From CAXBNB01 sp040222275 (GTDB lineage Bacteria; Bacteroidota; Bacteroidia; Cytophagales; Cyclobacteriaceae), in contig JAVKDJ010000018.1 in NCBI GenBank assembly GCA_040222275.1, positions 1 through 64,000 of the forward strand: a stretch of 64,000 bases of DNA, written 5' to 3'. Position 1 is the stretch's first letter, and every line of letters begins with the position of its first letter. Of the stretch, positions 9,801 to 17,693 are shown piece after piece. Made by a program: the position numbers and the translations under genes. The notes below the pieces were generated by a model. It worked only from the letters and a program-made list of their open reading frames with translations, did not search any database and was not told the DNA's origin.

Positions 9801-10199
9801 ATTGCAAACATAAATGTCCAGCAAACCATCATAATTGATATCCACCATCGCCACACCCGTGCTCCATTTTTTGGTGCCGGCTATACCGGAAGATTGTGAC
9901 ACATCCTCGAACACAAACCCTCCCTGATTGATAAAGAGCTTATTGTCCTTCATGTTGTTGGTAAGGTAGATGTCCGACAAACCATCATTGTTCACATCGC
10001 CTATAGCCACACCACCACCATTGAAAAAATTACGGTAGCTGAAAATATTGAACTCCTGTGATTGCTCTATGTGGTTGGAGGATTTAACGCCAGACGTGGA
10101 AGAGGGCACCAGCGAAAACATTTTTAGTTGTTCCTGCCTGGATTCACATCCACTCATTGCAATCAGTACGGAAATTATTAGTAGGTAAGGATACTTCAT
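6882..10199 (-). CDS. FG-GAP/VCBS repeat, ASPIC/UnbV lipoprotein (CRTAC1-like), copy 1
   Basis: A 1105-residue paralogue of the next gene with the same order: lipoprotein signal (MSGC, Cys18), seven N-terminal FG-GAP motifs (for example GDVNNDGLSDIY and DLDNDGDLDLVV), an ASPIC/UnbV segment around 530-600 (IPTRGFQSSVEHKLTLGVG), then a second propeller with six or more motifs. A few C-terminal repeats are degenerate (DVSGNPTPEL, DFDKNGTIEK), so not all sites should bind calcium. It follows SusD after 222 bases that contain a strong hairpin, so its expression may be lower than that of susCD. The tandem pair suggests duplication followed by divergence in ligand binding. Confidence 0.88.
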   Translation of the reverse strand: MKYPYLLIISVLIAMSGCESRQEQLKMFSLVPSSTSGVKSSNHIEQSQEFNIFSYRNFFNGGGVAIGDVNNDGLSDIYLTNNMKDNKLFINQGGFVFEDVSQSSGIAGTKKWSTGVAMVDINYDGLLDIYVCNAGYEKGSDQENELFINNGDLTFTERAAEYNLNNNGYSTHAAFFDYDLDGDLDVYILNNSFIPVNTLNYSNKRELRAEDWPVKDFLKGGGDQLLRNDNNKFVEVNEEAGIYSSLIGFGLGVTVGDINNDNYPDIYVSNDFFERDYLYINQQDGTFSEEIKNQMQHISLASMGADMADLNNDGHAEVFITEMLPKTDKRKKTISNFEHFNVFDLKLKRDFYYQYMHNTLQLNNGNSTFSEISWYGGVSASDWSWGALLFDANNDGYRDIYVCNGIPRDVTDQDFIDFFANDIIQKMAISGEKEEVDKIIEKMPANPILNDFFLSRGDLTFQDAGIASGFAQPSFSNGSAYGDLDNDGDLDLVVNNTNQEAFLYQNNSDQLFENHFIAVNLKGTEKNTHALGSKVLVYAKGQVFNTELIPTRGFQSSVEHKLTLGVGDTKSIDSLVVRWFDGKRTVLQAPPVDELIHVAYDAVTKSKKEVPAIATKSMMEEVASDFAAHQEDEYVDFYREGLIIKMLSKEGPKGAKADVDGDGLEDVFIGGASRQAGKLFLAKGAMFTEIKCPAFDQDADYEDTAAEFFDADSDGDLDLFVGSGGNHAPERSRLLQDRVYLNDGKGNFTASKRALPMNGYNTSTVVPVDYDSDGDMDLFVGSRSVPNVYGISPPNFLYENTGNGTFRPSKLMREPVFQGLGMVTDAKLVDVSGNPTPELVIVGEWESPRIFALDSESITSVDSNLKDYSGWWYTVESDDIDNDGDQDLILGNRGENFYFGGSESEPAKLWLSDFDKNGTIEKIVTQTIEGRDMPVALKKELTSQIVSLKKKSLSHVDYSSKSIQELFPKEVLEKAQVKVGNFFKSVVAINEGEGNFRLVALPREIQFSCVCDIKCIDLNGDSFKDLVLGGNDSGFSPQFSRLDASFGHVLINDGKGNFNPVNTSESGFFVRGDVKQIMSLNNTENSSLLVLVNNQQPKMFNLKKN

Positions 10200-10284
10200 A
10201 TGTTAGTTCCTCATGCTTGTTTAGTTAATGTCACCCGGCTGTTCACTGTATATTTTGCCGGCCCGGTATTCATCCTTGAAAGAA

Positions 10285-10317
10285 GGCAGGCCACCTGTTG
10301 GATCCAGGTGACCTGCC
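10285..10317 (-). terminator. Hairpin after susD (partial terminator/attenuator)
   Basis: Arms GGCAGG-C-CACCTG (10285-10297) and CAGGTG-A-CCTGCC (10305-10317) pair with one mismatch around a 7-base loop. On the minus strand the stem is followed by TTCTTTC, a weak U-rich tail. It lies between susD and the FG-GAP lipoprotein genes and could terminate part of the susCD transcript or protect its 3' end. Confidence 0.6.
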
Positions 10318-10421
10318 ATCAAAATAATCGTTATTCCGTTCGAGCGTTGTATGAAACACCCAAACAAAAACACTAAAAGCATTTACCCGATTAACATTCT
10401 ATCGGAATGCCCACACTAAGC

Positions 10422-11948
10422 CTAGTATCCAGGGTTCTGGACAAAATTCGGGTTAGACGCCAAAGCCCCTGATGGAATCGGAAACAAAAGCCTTTCACTC
10501 CCGGATGATTCTTTACCAGAATAGGCATCCAGAAACTTACCAAACCTTATAAGGTCAGTTCTCCTGTGGCCTTCCCAATACAACTCAAATCCCCTCTCAT
10601 CCAACAAGTCTTCAAGCGTCAGTGCTGTCAAATCCTGTGTAAATCCCCTTTTCGACCTGATTTGATTCACCAGGTCAAGGGCTGTTGCTTCATCCCCTTT
10701 TCGTAAATGAGCTTCTGCTTTCATCAGGAGCACATCCGAATACCGATAGAAAACATAGTCGTTATCCGCATTGTCCCCGCCATCATAGTCTATGGGGTAT
10801 TTGATCACCCTTACGCCAGTTACCTCCAGATTGGATCCATTTTCAACGGCCGATACTTCTTTAGTAAATGCCAAAGGAGCTCCACTCCTGTCTTTCAGTG
10901 CCGTTCCTTTTTCATCAAACTGCTGGCCTTCCAGCATTCCTACCTTAATGCCGGAAATGTCCGTAACACCATCATACGACAGTCCTAACCTTTCATCGTT
11001 GGCATCAAAGCGGTCATAAAAATCGGCAATGGTAGTGAAGCCATTCCATCCACTGGGGTTTTGGTTGTAGTGCAGGGTACAAAACCACCTGGACCGAACG
11101 TTTCCACTGCTCTCGCCTCCCCTGTTTTCATTGGTGTAGATCAGTTCGGTTGAAATCGCATCGTTGTTGGGGGCAAAGTTGTCAAATACATTGTCAGATA
11201 CACTGTAATTGCCACTTCCGACCAATTGCTGGCTCAGTGTAATAACCTGATCCATGTCTTCAGATGGAAAACTTGGGTTGGAGCGGTCAGCAAATGTACC
11301 CTTGTTCAGGTAAGCTTTGATCAACAACACGCGTGCTGCATCTTTGTTGGCCACATAGGCCTGAACAGCCGATCGTTCGGGCAAATTCGTCATTGCCGTA
11401 TTGGTTTCATTGATGATAAAATCAATTGCTTCATTTCCTGACAGCACCTGAGGGTCTTTTGAAAAGTCGTCCAAGTCGTCCCTAAAGGGCACCTGGCCCC
11501 ATCCATCGAGTACAGAAAACATCGCAAACGCCCTGATAAAACGTGCTTCCGCTATCTGCTGGGCTGTAGCTTTATCGCCAAAAGTTTCAATAATGACCGA
11601 GGCATTGAACACTATCTCCAGCAATTCATTGAATGTATTGCTAAGGAAAGAGTGGTCCGAATCCCAGGTGTGCTGGTGCAATACCCTCCATATTCCATTG
11701 TCATCCCAATCGGGCCCTCTTGTTGGCCCCAAGGTTTCATCTGTAGTATGCTGCTGGGCAGCCCAAAACCTGGATTGGTCCTGATAGGGTGTCCTGTGCG
11801 CTTCGTAAACAGCCGTCAACAAAGCGCTCACTTCCACTTCTGCCAGTGCCGTTTCTTCATTGATCGTATCTCGTATCTCTTCATTCAGTTCTGAACAGCT
11901 AAATATTCCGAAGAATAGAAAAGCCATTAATATTTTTATGATTTTCAT
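10422..11948 (-). CDS. susD: SusD/RagB-family outer-membrane nutrient-binding lipoprotein
   Basis: The 508-residue lid of a SusCD transporter. The lipobox is FSC at Cys18, giving an outer-surface lipoprotein. The N-terminal TPR-like helical half includes ARFIRAFAMFSVLDGWGQVPFRDD, a hallmark stretch of RagB/SusD proteins. The C-terminal signature is also present: YRYSDVLLMKAEAHLRKGDEATALDLVNQIRSKRG, then LLDERGFELYWEGHRRTDLIRFGKF, ending PNFVQNPGY. It begins 23 bases after susC, the standard pairing. The family binds oligosaccharides at the barrel mouth. Specificity cannot be read from sequence, and the gene symbol is used only as a family label. Confidence 0.95.
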   Translation of the reverse strand: MKIIKILMAFLFFGIFSCSELNEEIRDTINEETALAEVEVSALLTAVYEAHRTPYQDQSRFWAAQQHTTDETLGPTRGPDWDDNGIWRVLHQHTWDSDHSFLSNTFNELLEIVFNASVIIETFGDKATAQQIAEARFIRAFAMFSVLDGWGQVPFRDDLDDFSKDPQVLSGNEAIDFIINETNTAMTNLPERSAVQAYVANKDAARVLLIKAYLNKGTFADRSNPSFPSEDMDQVITLSQQLVGSGNYSVSDNVFDNFAPNNDAISTELIYTNENRGGESSGNVRSRWFCTLHYNQNPSGWNGFTTIADFYDRFDANDERLGLSYDGVTDISGIKVGMLEGQQFDEKGTALKDRSGAPLAFTKEVSAVENGSNLEVTGVRVIKYPIDYDGGDNADNDYVFYRYSDVLLMKAEAHLRKGDEATALDLVNQIRSKRGFTQDLTALTLEDLLDERGFELYWEGHRRTDLIRFGKFLDAYSGKESSGSERLLFPIPSGALASNPNFVQNPGY

Positions 11949-11971
11949 AATATTCTGCTTTTAATGTTTTG

Positions 11972-14900
11972 TTATAGAGAAAATTTAACACCCAGAAGAA
12001 AAGTCCTGTTTTGAGGATAAGGTGTATATTCTATTCCTAAAGATGGTACACCGTTCGCATTGTCGTTTACAGTGTTCACTTCAGGGTCAAACCCAGAATA
12101 CCCGGTTAAAACCAGTAGATTAGAACCAGTAGCAAATAGGTTCAGGTTTTGGAAAACGCCTGCGTTTCCAAAATTGTAACCTACAGTCATATTAGCAAGC
12201 TTCAAATAATTGCCATTTTCCAAATACCTGCTCGACCCTTTGATAGGGTTTGAGGTCGCTTCTTGTGGTGTCACACCCACCAGGCTGGCATCCACATTCC
12301 TTGTACCCAAGTTTCCTATTGGGATCACGGTGTTCTTCGTGTTGTTGTAAATCTTGTGTCCAAATGCACCATTGAAGGCTATATTGGCATAAAATTTACC
12401 CACATTCAGGCTGGAGGTAATACCCAGTATGGTATTGGGGTTTGGATTACCAACAAAAGCCAACGATTCGTTATCTGTATAAATACTTTGCCCATCAGTA
12501 CCAATCCTTTCAAACTGCCTAAGGTGAAAAGCTCCAACGGGCTGGCCATTGGCTATTCTCTGTGATGTAGCCCCGGATATTCCCTGGCCAAACAAGCCCC
12601 CGGATAGGATCGGTGCACCGGAGTATCCGTTCACTTCATTGCTGATAAATGTAGCCAGTACGCCCACAATCCACTCTATACGTTCTGTTTGAACGGGCAT
12701 ATAGTTCAGTTCCACATCTATACCTGAATTGGAAATTTCACCATCCAAATTCCTCCAAATAAGGGTACCTGCCGGACCTGGAGCTGCCAATGCCTGCAAA
12801 AAGAGCAAGTCTGTGGTATTCTTTTGGAAGTATTCAACAGTAGCATTCAGTCTGTAATCAAACATAGAAAAGTCAACGCCAACATTCATCGTAGTGGTGG
12901 TTTCCCATTTCAAATCGGGGTTTTGTGCATTCGTGCGCTGTACCGAACCACCGTCGTTTATTTGATATCTGGTAAGGGATGCGCCAGCGGGGAATTCCTG
13001 ATTACCTATCTGGCCCCATCCGGCCCTCAGTTTGAAATTGTCGAACAAGTCGGTTCCAAAAAATTCTTCATTGGACAAAGTCCACGCTGCAGACAATGAA
13101 GGAAACAAAGCCCTTTTGTTGTTAGCTCCAAACTTACTGGACCCGTCGCTCCTGAGGATACCCTGTATGTTCACGTTTTCATTAAAAGTGAAACCCACCC
13201 TTGCAAAAACTGACTCTATAGATGATACAGGTGCGGCTGAAGAAAAAATGGCCCTGCTTCCCTGAGAGGTACTTTGTAGGATGTTGTAATAATCCACATC
13301 TTCAAACCCAAAATCGAACCCGCCTAATGACGAATTCTCAAACTTAAATTGCTGGAATTCATACCCTGCTATCGCATTCAATCTCATATTCGACCCTAGT
13401 TCTTTGTTGAAAGAAGCCGTGAAAAGATGCTGTGAAGACGACAAGGTTTGATTGGTAATGGCTGCAATACCACGATCTTCGATTCCTTGTACATTGATCC
13501 ATGACCTGGTCTGGTATTTCCTTACCCCAGTGCTTTGGTTGGCGCTAAATTGATACGTTAAGGTAATGTCATCGGTCAGTTTAAAAGAAGGGGCAATTGA
13601 AGCCAAAATGGTAGTTACATCAGCTTTGTCTTCAAATGCTTCCAGGTATGCCACTGGATTGATGGTGGTAGATCCCAACAACACATTATAGCCGTTCGTA
13701 CCAGAAGCGGTATTGTCGTACAATGCCAACGTTGGGTTCCACTGCAGGGCCTGCCCCACTACATTGCCTGTAAAGCCTGCGTTGGTAGAAATCGGTGCTA
13801 AATCTTCCTGGGTCTGGGAGGTCAACAAGGTGCTGTTGATCACCAACCTGTCATCAATCAGGTTGTGTGAACTTCGGATAGATCCGGTAAACCTTTGGAT
13901 ACCAGACCCCTTAACGATACCTTCCTGATCCAGGTAACCTGCAGAAACCCTAAACGAGGAGTTTTCAGTTCCGCCACCAACAGACAGATTATACTGCTGG
14001 GTAACAGCGGTCCTTAGGATTTCGTCCATAGCATTTACATCATCCCCAAAATCCCCGGTAGATATATTGTAATCAGACAAAGCTGTCCTGTATTCTGAAG
14101 CAGAAAGTATATCATACCTGTTCCTGATTTTACTGATACCGGATGATGCGTTGAAATTAATCGAGGTTTCACCTGGCTGGGCTTTTTTAGTGGTAATCAG
14201 AACCACTCCATTAGCCGCCCTGGAGCCATATATTGCTGCCGATGAGGCATCCTTGAGGATGGAAATATTTTCGATATCATCTGCATTGATAAAGTTGAAA
14301 GGGTTAACCGGAGGAGTGTCACCAAGTCCTTCTGCAAACAAATCAGGCCTTCCGCTACGTCCATCCAAAGGCACTCCATCCACCACATAAAGTGGTTGCT
14401 GGCCTGCCCGAATCGAATTGTTACCCCGTACCCTCACAGTTACACCACCTCCGGGTTGTCCACTATTGGTGATCACCTGCACCCCGGATACCTTGCCCTG
14501 AAACAGCTGATCTGGGGCTACAATTACCCCACGGTTAAAGTCTTTTGACGTTACCGAAGATACCGAACCTGTTAAATCCTTTTTTACTGTAGAACCATAG
14601 CCAATTACCACTACTTCGGATAATTGCTGGGCGTCCTCCAACAAAACGATATCGATCACTGTCTGATCGGTCACGGTTACTTCCTGCTTTGAATAGCCTA
14701 TGAACGAAAAGATCAATACGTCCCCCTCATTGGCTTTGAGTTTGTAATTGCCGCTAAAGTCAGTGATCGCTCCAGTCGAGGTTCCCTGCACAAGTACGTT
14801 TACCCCTGGCAATTCGGCACCAGTTTCATCGGTTACTTTACCAGAGATGTCAATCTCGGCTTCCTGGTCCATTACCTGTATTACATTGCTATGTTGTTCG

Positions 14901-15268
14901 GATCCCTGGTGAAATACCGAAATAGAATTGTTAAACTGCTTGAAGTACAAATTGCCATTTTTTGACAATTCCAATAGATAGTCATATACAAGTTTATCCT
15001 CGCCTACGAGATCCAGTTTAATCTTTTTGTTGAGGCTATTGTCATCATAAGTAAATAAATAGCCCGTTTTTTTCTCCAATTCGCTGAATGCCTTTTTCAA
15101 ACTGACATTCCTAAGTTCAAGGTCTATGCGTTTTTCTTTTACGCTCAGGTATTTCTGCGCTTCTGATCCATGCGCAAATAGAATGGATATCAAAAACACC
15201 TGACACACAAGACCATAAAAAATAAATTTAGTGAACATTAGTACTGTTGATAGTAATTTATTTTGCAT
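11972..15268 (-). CDS. susC: SusC/RagA TonB-dependent transporter with N-terminal STN domain
   Basis: A 1098-residue outer-membrane glycan importer. In order: signal peptide (to about residue 38), a secretin/TonB N-terminal (STN) signalling domain (about 43-117, LELRNVSLKKAFSELEKKTGY), a carboxypeptidase-regulatory-like beta-sandwich (about 139-210, GKVTDETGAELPGVNVLVQG), a TonB box (EVVVIGYG), the plug with PLYVVDGVPLDG and ILKDASSAAIYGSRAANGVVLITTK, and a C-terminal beta-barrel. Transporters with an STN domain signal to an inner-membrane FecR, and FecR plus its sigma factor are the two genes immediately upstream. Regulation is therefore probably by trans-envelope substrate sensing. Confidence 0.96.
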   Translation of the reverse strand: MQNKLLSTVLMFTKFIFYGLVCQVFLISILFAHGSEAQKYLSVKEKRIDLELRNVSLKKAFSELEKKTGYLFTYDDNSLNKKIKLDLVGEDKLVYDYLLELSKNGNLYFKQFNNSISVFHQGSEQHSNVIQVMDQEAEIDISGKVTDETGAELPGVNVLVQGTSTGAITDFSGNYKLKANEGDVLIFSFIGYSKQEVTVTDQTVIDIVLLEDAQQLSEVVVIGYGSTVKKDLTGSVSSVTSKDFNRGVIVAPDQLFQGKVSGVQVITNSGQPGGGVTVRVRGNNSIRAGQQPLYVVDGVPLDGRSGRPDLFAEGLGDTPPVNPFNFINADDIENISILKDASSAAIYGSRAANGVVLITTKKAQPGETSINFNASSGISKIRNRYDILSASEYRTALSDYNISTGDFGDDVNAMDEILRTAVTQQYNLSVGGGTENSSFRVSAGYLDQEGIVKGSGIQRFTGSIRSSHNLIDDRLVINSTLLTSQTQEDLAPISTNAGFTGNVVGQALQWNPTLALYDNTASGTNGYNVLLGSTTINPVAYLEAFEDKADVTTILASIAPSFKLTDDITLTYQFSANQSTGVRKYQTRSWINVQGIEDRGIAAITNQTLSSSQHLFTASFNKELGSNMRLNAIAGYEFQQFKFENSSLGGFDFGFEDVDYYNILQSTSQGSRAIFSSAAPVSSIESVFARVGFTFNENVNIQGILRSDGSSKFGANNKRALFPSLSAAWTLSNEEFFGTDLFDNFKLRAGWGQIGNQEFPAGASLTRYQINDGGSVQRTNAQNPDLKWETTTTMNVGVDFSMFDYRLNATVEYFQKNTTDLLFLQALAAPGPAGTLIWRNLDGEISNSGIDVELNYMPVQTERIEWIVGVLATFISNEVNGYSGAPILSGGLFGQGISGATSQRIANGQPVGAFHLRQFERIGTDGQSIYTDNESLAFVGNPNPNTILGITSSLNVGKFYANIAFNGAFGHKIYNNTKNTVIPIGNLGTRNVDASLVGVTPQEATSNPIKGSSRYLENGNYLKLANMTVGYNFGNAGVFQNLNLFATGSNLLVLTGYSGFDPEVNTVNDNANGVPSLGIEYTPYPQNRTFLLGVKFSL

Positions 15269-15302
15269 AATTTTAAGTGTTTTTTAAACAATTATTTTAA
15301 TG

Positions 15303-15332
15303 TTCCCAATAGTGTTGGCCCACCGTTGGGAA
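15303..15332. repeat. Inverted repeat in susC leader
   Basis: TTCCCAA at 15303-15309 pairs with TTGGGAA at 15326-15332, separated by 16 bases. It lies 35 bases upstream of the susC start on the minus strand. It may be a leader hairpin or a regulator site; with only seven paired bases it could also be chance. Confidence 0.35.
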
Positions 15333-15342
15333 TGCACAATGG

Positions 15343-15369
15343 TAACCGATAACCTCCCGTTATCGGTTA
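15343..15369. repeat. Strong hairpin between fecR and susC
   Basis: A perfect 11-base stem, TAACCGATAAC (15343-15353) and GTTATCGGTTA (15359-15369), with loop CTCCC. A T-run follows it on the plus strand, so it has terminator geometry for plus-strand transcription, while on the minus strand the A-run comes before the stem. For the fecR-susC message it is therefore more likely an RNA-processing or stabilising hairpin, or a block against antisense transcription. Confidence 0.6.
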
Positions 15370-15383
15370 TTTTTTAGCCGTAT

Positions 15384-16385
15384 TCATTTTCTTTCATCAA
15401 ATGCGATTTTAATTTTGTTTCCGAGTATCTCATAGTCAAAACCCTGACTATGGCCCAATGCTTTAAGTATATTTTCCAGGTTGTCATTGTCGTACGTACC
15501 ATTCAGGCTCCACTTGGGGGTAGCTCCTGATATGGAAATTTTCACCCCATACCATTCCTCCAGTTTGTCCACTACTGTCCTGAAGTCTGCATTTCTAAAA
15601 ATAAGGAGTCCGTCTTTCCAGCCTATCACGTCCATAGAATTGAAGTTGCCGGTATTGGCCATTTCATTGCTCGAGTACGCAACGTATTCGCCAGGTTTGA
15701 GGATCACACTTTCCTTAAGTTGAGGTGTATTGATTTTCGATACAGCCACCGACCCTTCGAGCAAGGATACGTTTACATCTTTCTGGCTGGATTTGATGTT
15801 GAAGATAGTACCAAGTGCTTTGGTTAGGATACCACCAGACTGTACTACAAATGGCTTGTGCGGGTTTTTCGCTACTTCGAAATAGCCTTCACCCTCCAGT
15901 TTCACCCATCTCACGGAATCATTGAAACCTTCGGCAAAGAATATCTTGCTCGAAGAGTTTAAGATAACCTTGCTCCCATCCGGTAGATGGATGGTAGATT
16001 TTACCCCGGGAACAGTCGCTTTTTCTATCACCTTGTAGGTCAATGGGGTATCTTTCCCATAGTCTGGGGCCAGGTATCTAAAAGAAGCAAAACCCGCTAT
16101 CAGCAGGACGCCTACGGCAGCTGCGTATCTTGTCCAATAAGAAAAATCCGGCCTGCTGATTACCTTAGGTTTCTTGTGTGCCTTTTGCCAAATCTTCTCA
16201 CGGATTTCTTCTTCGTTGATTATTTCTACATCGTGGTAGTTGGCAGCAAAGAATCCACTTATGTTGCTAAAAACTTTTTCGTTGCTGCTATCACTCGACA
16301 GCCACTGGTCCAATGCCTTCTGGTCAGCTTCTGTAGCTGTACCATTTATTTTCGAAGCAATAATTTTGTCAATTTCCCGATCCAT
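15384..16385 (-). CDS. FecR-family anti-sigma factor
   Basis: A 333-residue single-pass inner-membrane regulator. The N-terminal cytoplasmic part (1-80) ends with a basic stretch before one membrane segment (about 85-107, YWTRYAAAVGVLLIAGF). The periplasmic FecR domain follows (about 118-225, TVHLPDGSKVILNSSSKIFF type core, then the GEGYFEVAKNPHKPFVV motif). The C-terminal DUF4974/STN-like domain is about 260-330 (FRNADFRTVVDKLEEWYGVKI). It sits 65 bases downstream of the sigma gene and directly upstream of the STN-bearing SusC, the canonical cell-surface signalling arrangement. It should hold the sigma factor until SusC reports ligand. Confidence 0.94.
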   Translation of the reverse strand: MDREIDKIIASKINGTATEADQKALDQWLSSDSSNEKVFSNISGFFAANYHDVEIINEEEIREKIWQKAHKKPKVISRPDFSYWTRYAAAVGVLLIAGFASFRYLAPDYGKDTPLTYKVIEKATVPGVKSTIHLPDGSKVILNSSSKIFFAEGFNDSVRWVKLEGEGYFEVAKNPHKPFVVQSGGILTKALGTIFNIKSSQKDVNVSLLEGSVAVSKINTPQLKESVILKPGEYVAYSSNEMANTGNFNSMDVIGWKDGLLIFRNADFRTVVDKLEEWYGVKISISGATPKWSLNGTYDNDNLENILKALGHSQGFDYEILGNKIKIAFDERK

Positions 16386-16450
16386 AGTTCTACTTTCTTA
16401 CTAGGATGAACCCTGGAAACAAAAATACCCTACGGGAAAAGTGAATTATT

Positions 16451-17107
16451 TTAAAAAAAAGGAATTGAAAGTAAAGGAACCAAAAAACCCAATAGCCAAA
16501 AACGCTTGCGGATGTCCTTGGTTTTCACGTCTTTAAACTGTAGGTACTCTTCGATTATCTCCCTAATGATTTTTAGGGAAATCGTCATGTGTTTTTCAAC
16601 TGTTTTTGGTGAAATATCGAGCGACTTAGCTACTTCTTTGTATTTGAGCCCATCAAATTTCACCAATTGAAAAATCATTTTTCGTTGTGGGGGTAGCTGC
16701 TCCATGCTCCTGAGCAGTACATCATGAAGTTCCTTGTCCATCAGCTCTAGGTCTGGCCTGGAGGTAGATTTTACCTGAAAATCTTCACTGGAGGTTTGAA
16801 CAAAAAGTACATCGGATAATTTTTTCTTTCGAAGAAATTTTAAAGATTGGTTTTTGACAGCCGTATAAAAAAAAGCTTCCACATTATCAATATGGCCCAG
16901 CTTTTTCCTCGACTTGAGAAAGGTGACAAAAACATCTGATACAACATCTTCTGCTATCTCAAAGTTTTTTACAAAATAGATCGAAAAATTTATGAGGCGG
17001 CCATACATCCTATGAAAAAAGACTTTATAAGCCTCTTCATCATCATTTCGTAGAATTAGTTCTACCAATTCTACATTTGTCATACTGGAATAGACTGTAG
17101 GTTTCAT
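16451..17107 (-). CDS. ECF sigma factor, Bacteroidota RNA polymerase sigma-70 type
   Basis: A 218-residue group-4 sigma factor. Region 2 (about 25-95) contains FEIAEDVVSDVFVTFLKSRKK; region 4 (about 140-195) contains LPPQRKMIFQLVKFDGLKYKEVAKSLDISPKTVEKHM, a clear helix-turn-helix. It has an odd C-terminus: after the basic KDIRKR the last 16 residues are almost wholly hydrophobic (FWLLGFLVPLLSIPFF), which could tether it to the membrane or to FecR. It heads the operon sigma-fecR-susC-susD. Its leader holds a 24-bp palindrome, suggesting a further repressor or activator input. No promoter of the usual TAnnTTTG type was confidently found. Confidence 0.94.
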   Translation of the reverse strand: MKPTVYSSMTNVELVELILRNDDEEAYKVFFHRMYGRLINFSIYFVKNFEIAEDVVSDVFVTFLKSRKKLGHIDNVEAFFYTAVKNQSLKFLRKKKLSDVLFVQTSSEDFQVKSTSRPDLELMDKELHDVLLRSMEQLPPQRKMIFQLVKFDGLKYKEVAKSLDISPKTVEKHMTISLKIIREIIEEYLQFKDVKTKDIRKRFWLLGFLVPLLSIPFF

Positions 17108-17244
17108 TTGTCTAATTTGTCCAGGCCGCCTTGGCAGGTCACTGATCAGGGTAGTTTTCTTTAGGCATTTTTTTCACCAGTTGACTACAGCCAGAGCGAA
17201 AAACAATTGGGTTAATGCTGTTTTCTGTCACAAGGTATGCTTGT

Positions 17245-17268
17245 CTAAACGTAATTCATAGCGTTTAG
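17245..17268. promoter_or_regulatory. Inverted repeat CTAAACG-n10-CGTTTAG
   Basis: Seven-base arms at 17245-17251 and 17262-17268 lie 16 bases from the larger palindrome. The spacing (17 bases centre to centre of the arms) suits a dimeric DNA-binding protein. It is upstream of the sigma factor gene. This is an inference from symmetry; no cognate regulator gene is in the window. Confidence 0.4.
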
Positions 17269-17283
17269 GCCACAAAATTTACC

Positions 17284-17307
17284 GCAAACGTTACCGGTAA
17301 CGTTTGC
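17284..17307. promoter_or_regulatory. Perfect 24-bp palindrome, candidate LacI-type operator
   Basis: GCAAACGTTACC is followed directly by its exact reverse complement, with no spacer. The palindrome is centred on CCGG with ACGT steps in each arm, resembling operators of LacI/GalR or similar sugar-responsive dimers. It lies 177 bases upstream of the sigma start. A perfect 24-bp palindrome is very unlikely by chance in 586 bp. The protein that binds it is unknown and no LacI-family gene is in the window. Confidence 0.65.
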
Positions 17308-17693
17308 AATTTTTCTGTAACAACAGATTGAATCAAAATAAGAACTGAATTCAGTCTTTTAGCATCACACAGAAACAGGACGCTTTAGACCTTCACAAAT
17401 CATCATAATGTTTGGTTATCAGTGTTCTCCTGCAAGATGGGGTGAGGCTCCTCTATTTGTCAGACAGTTGGTGGTTCTGAACAAGCGCTAATATAGAATT
17501 GGGACAATCCAAACATCCTACGTCCTGCCCCTGTACTTGCCTTGAACAAATTTCTTAAATTTTTTTTGGGGGTGAGGTGGGTTTTATTGTATCATTAAAT
17601 AGTAATAAAAAATATTTATATAGTTATATTATAATAAATAATTATTGTTACGTTTAAATTTTAAATCATTTAAATACAAAAACTCAAATTATT

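Larger units (their letters stand above)
17108..17693. other. Divergent regulatory region, sigma gene and PepSY-like lipoprotein gene
   Basis: A 586-bp non-coding stretch between two divergent genes. It contains two palindromes (annotated separately), a T-rich, G-rich segment near 17556-17590 and a very AT-rich 100 bases before the lipoprotein start. No ORF or RNA gene was recognised in it. Confidence 0.7.
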
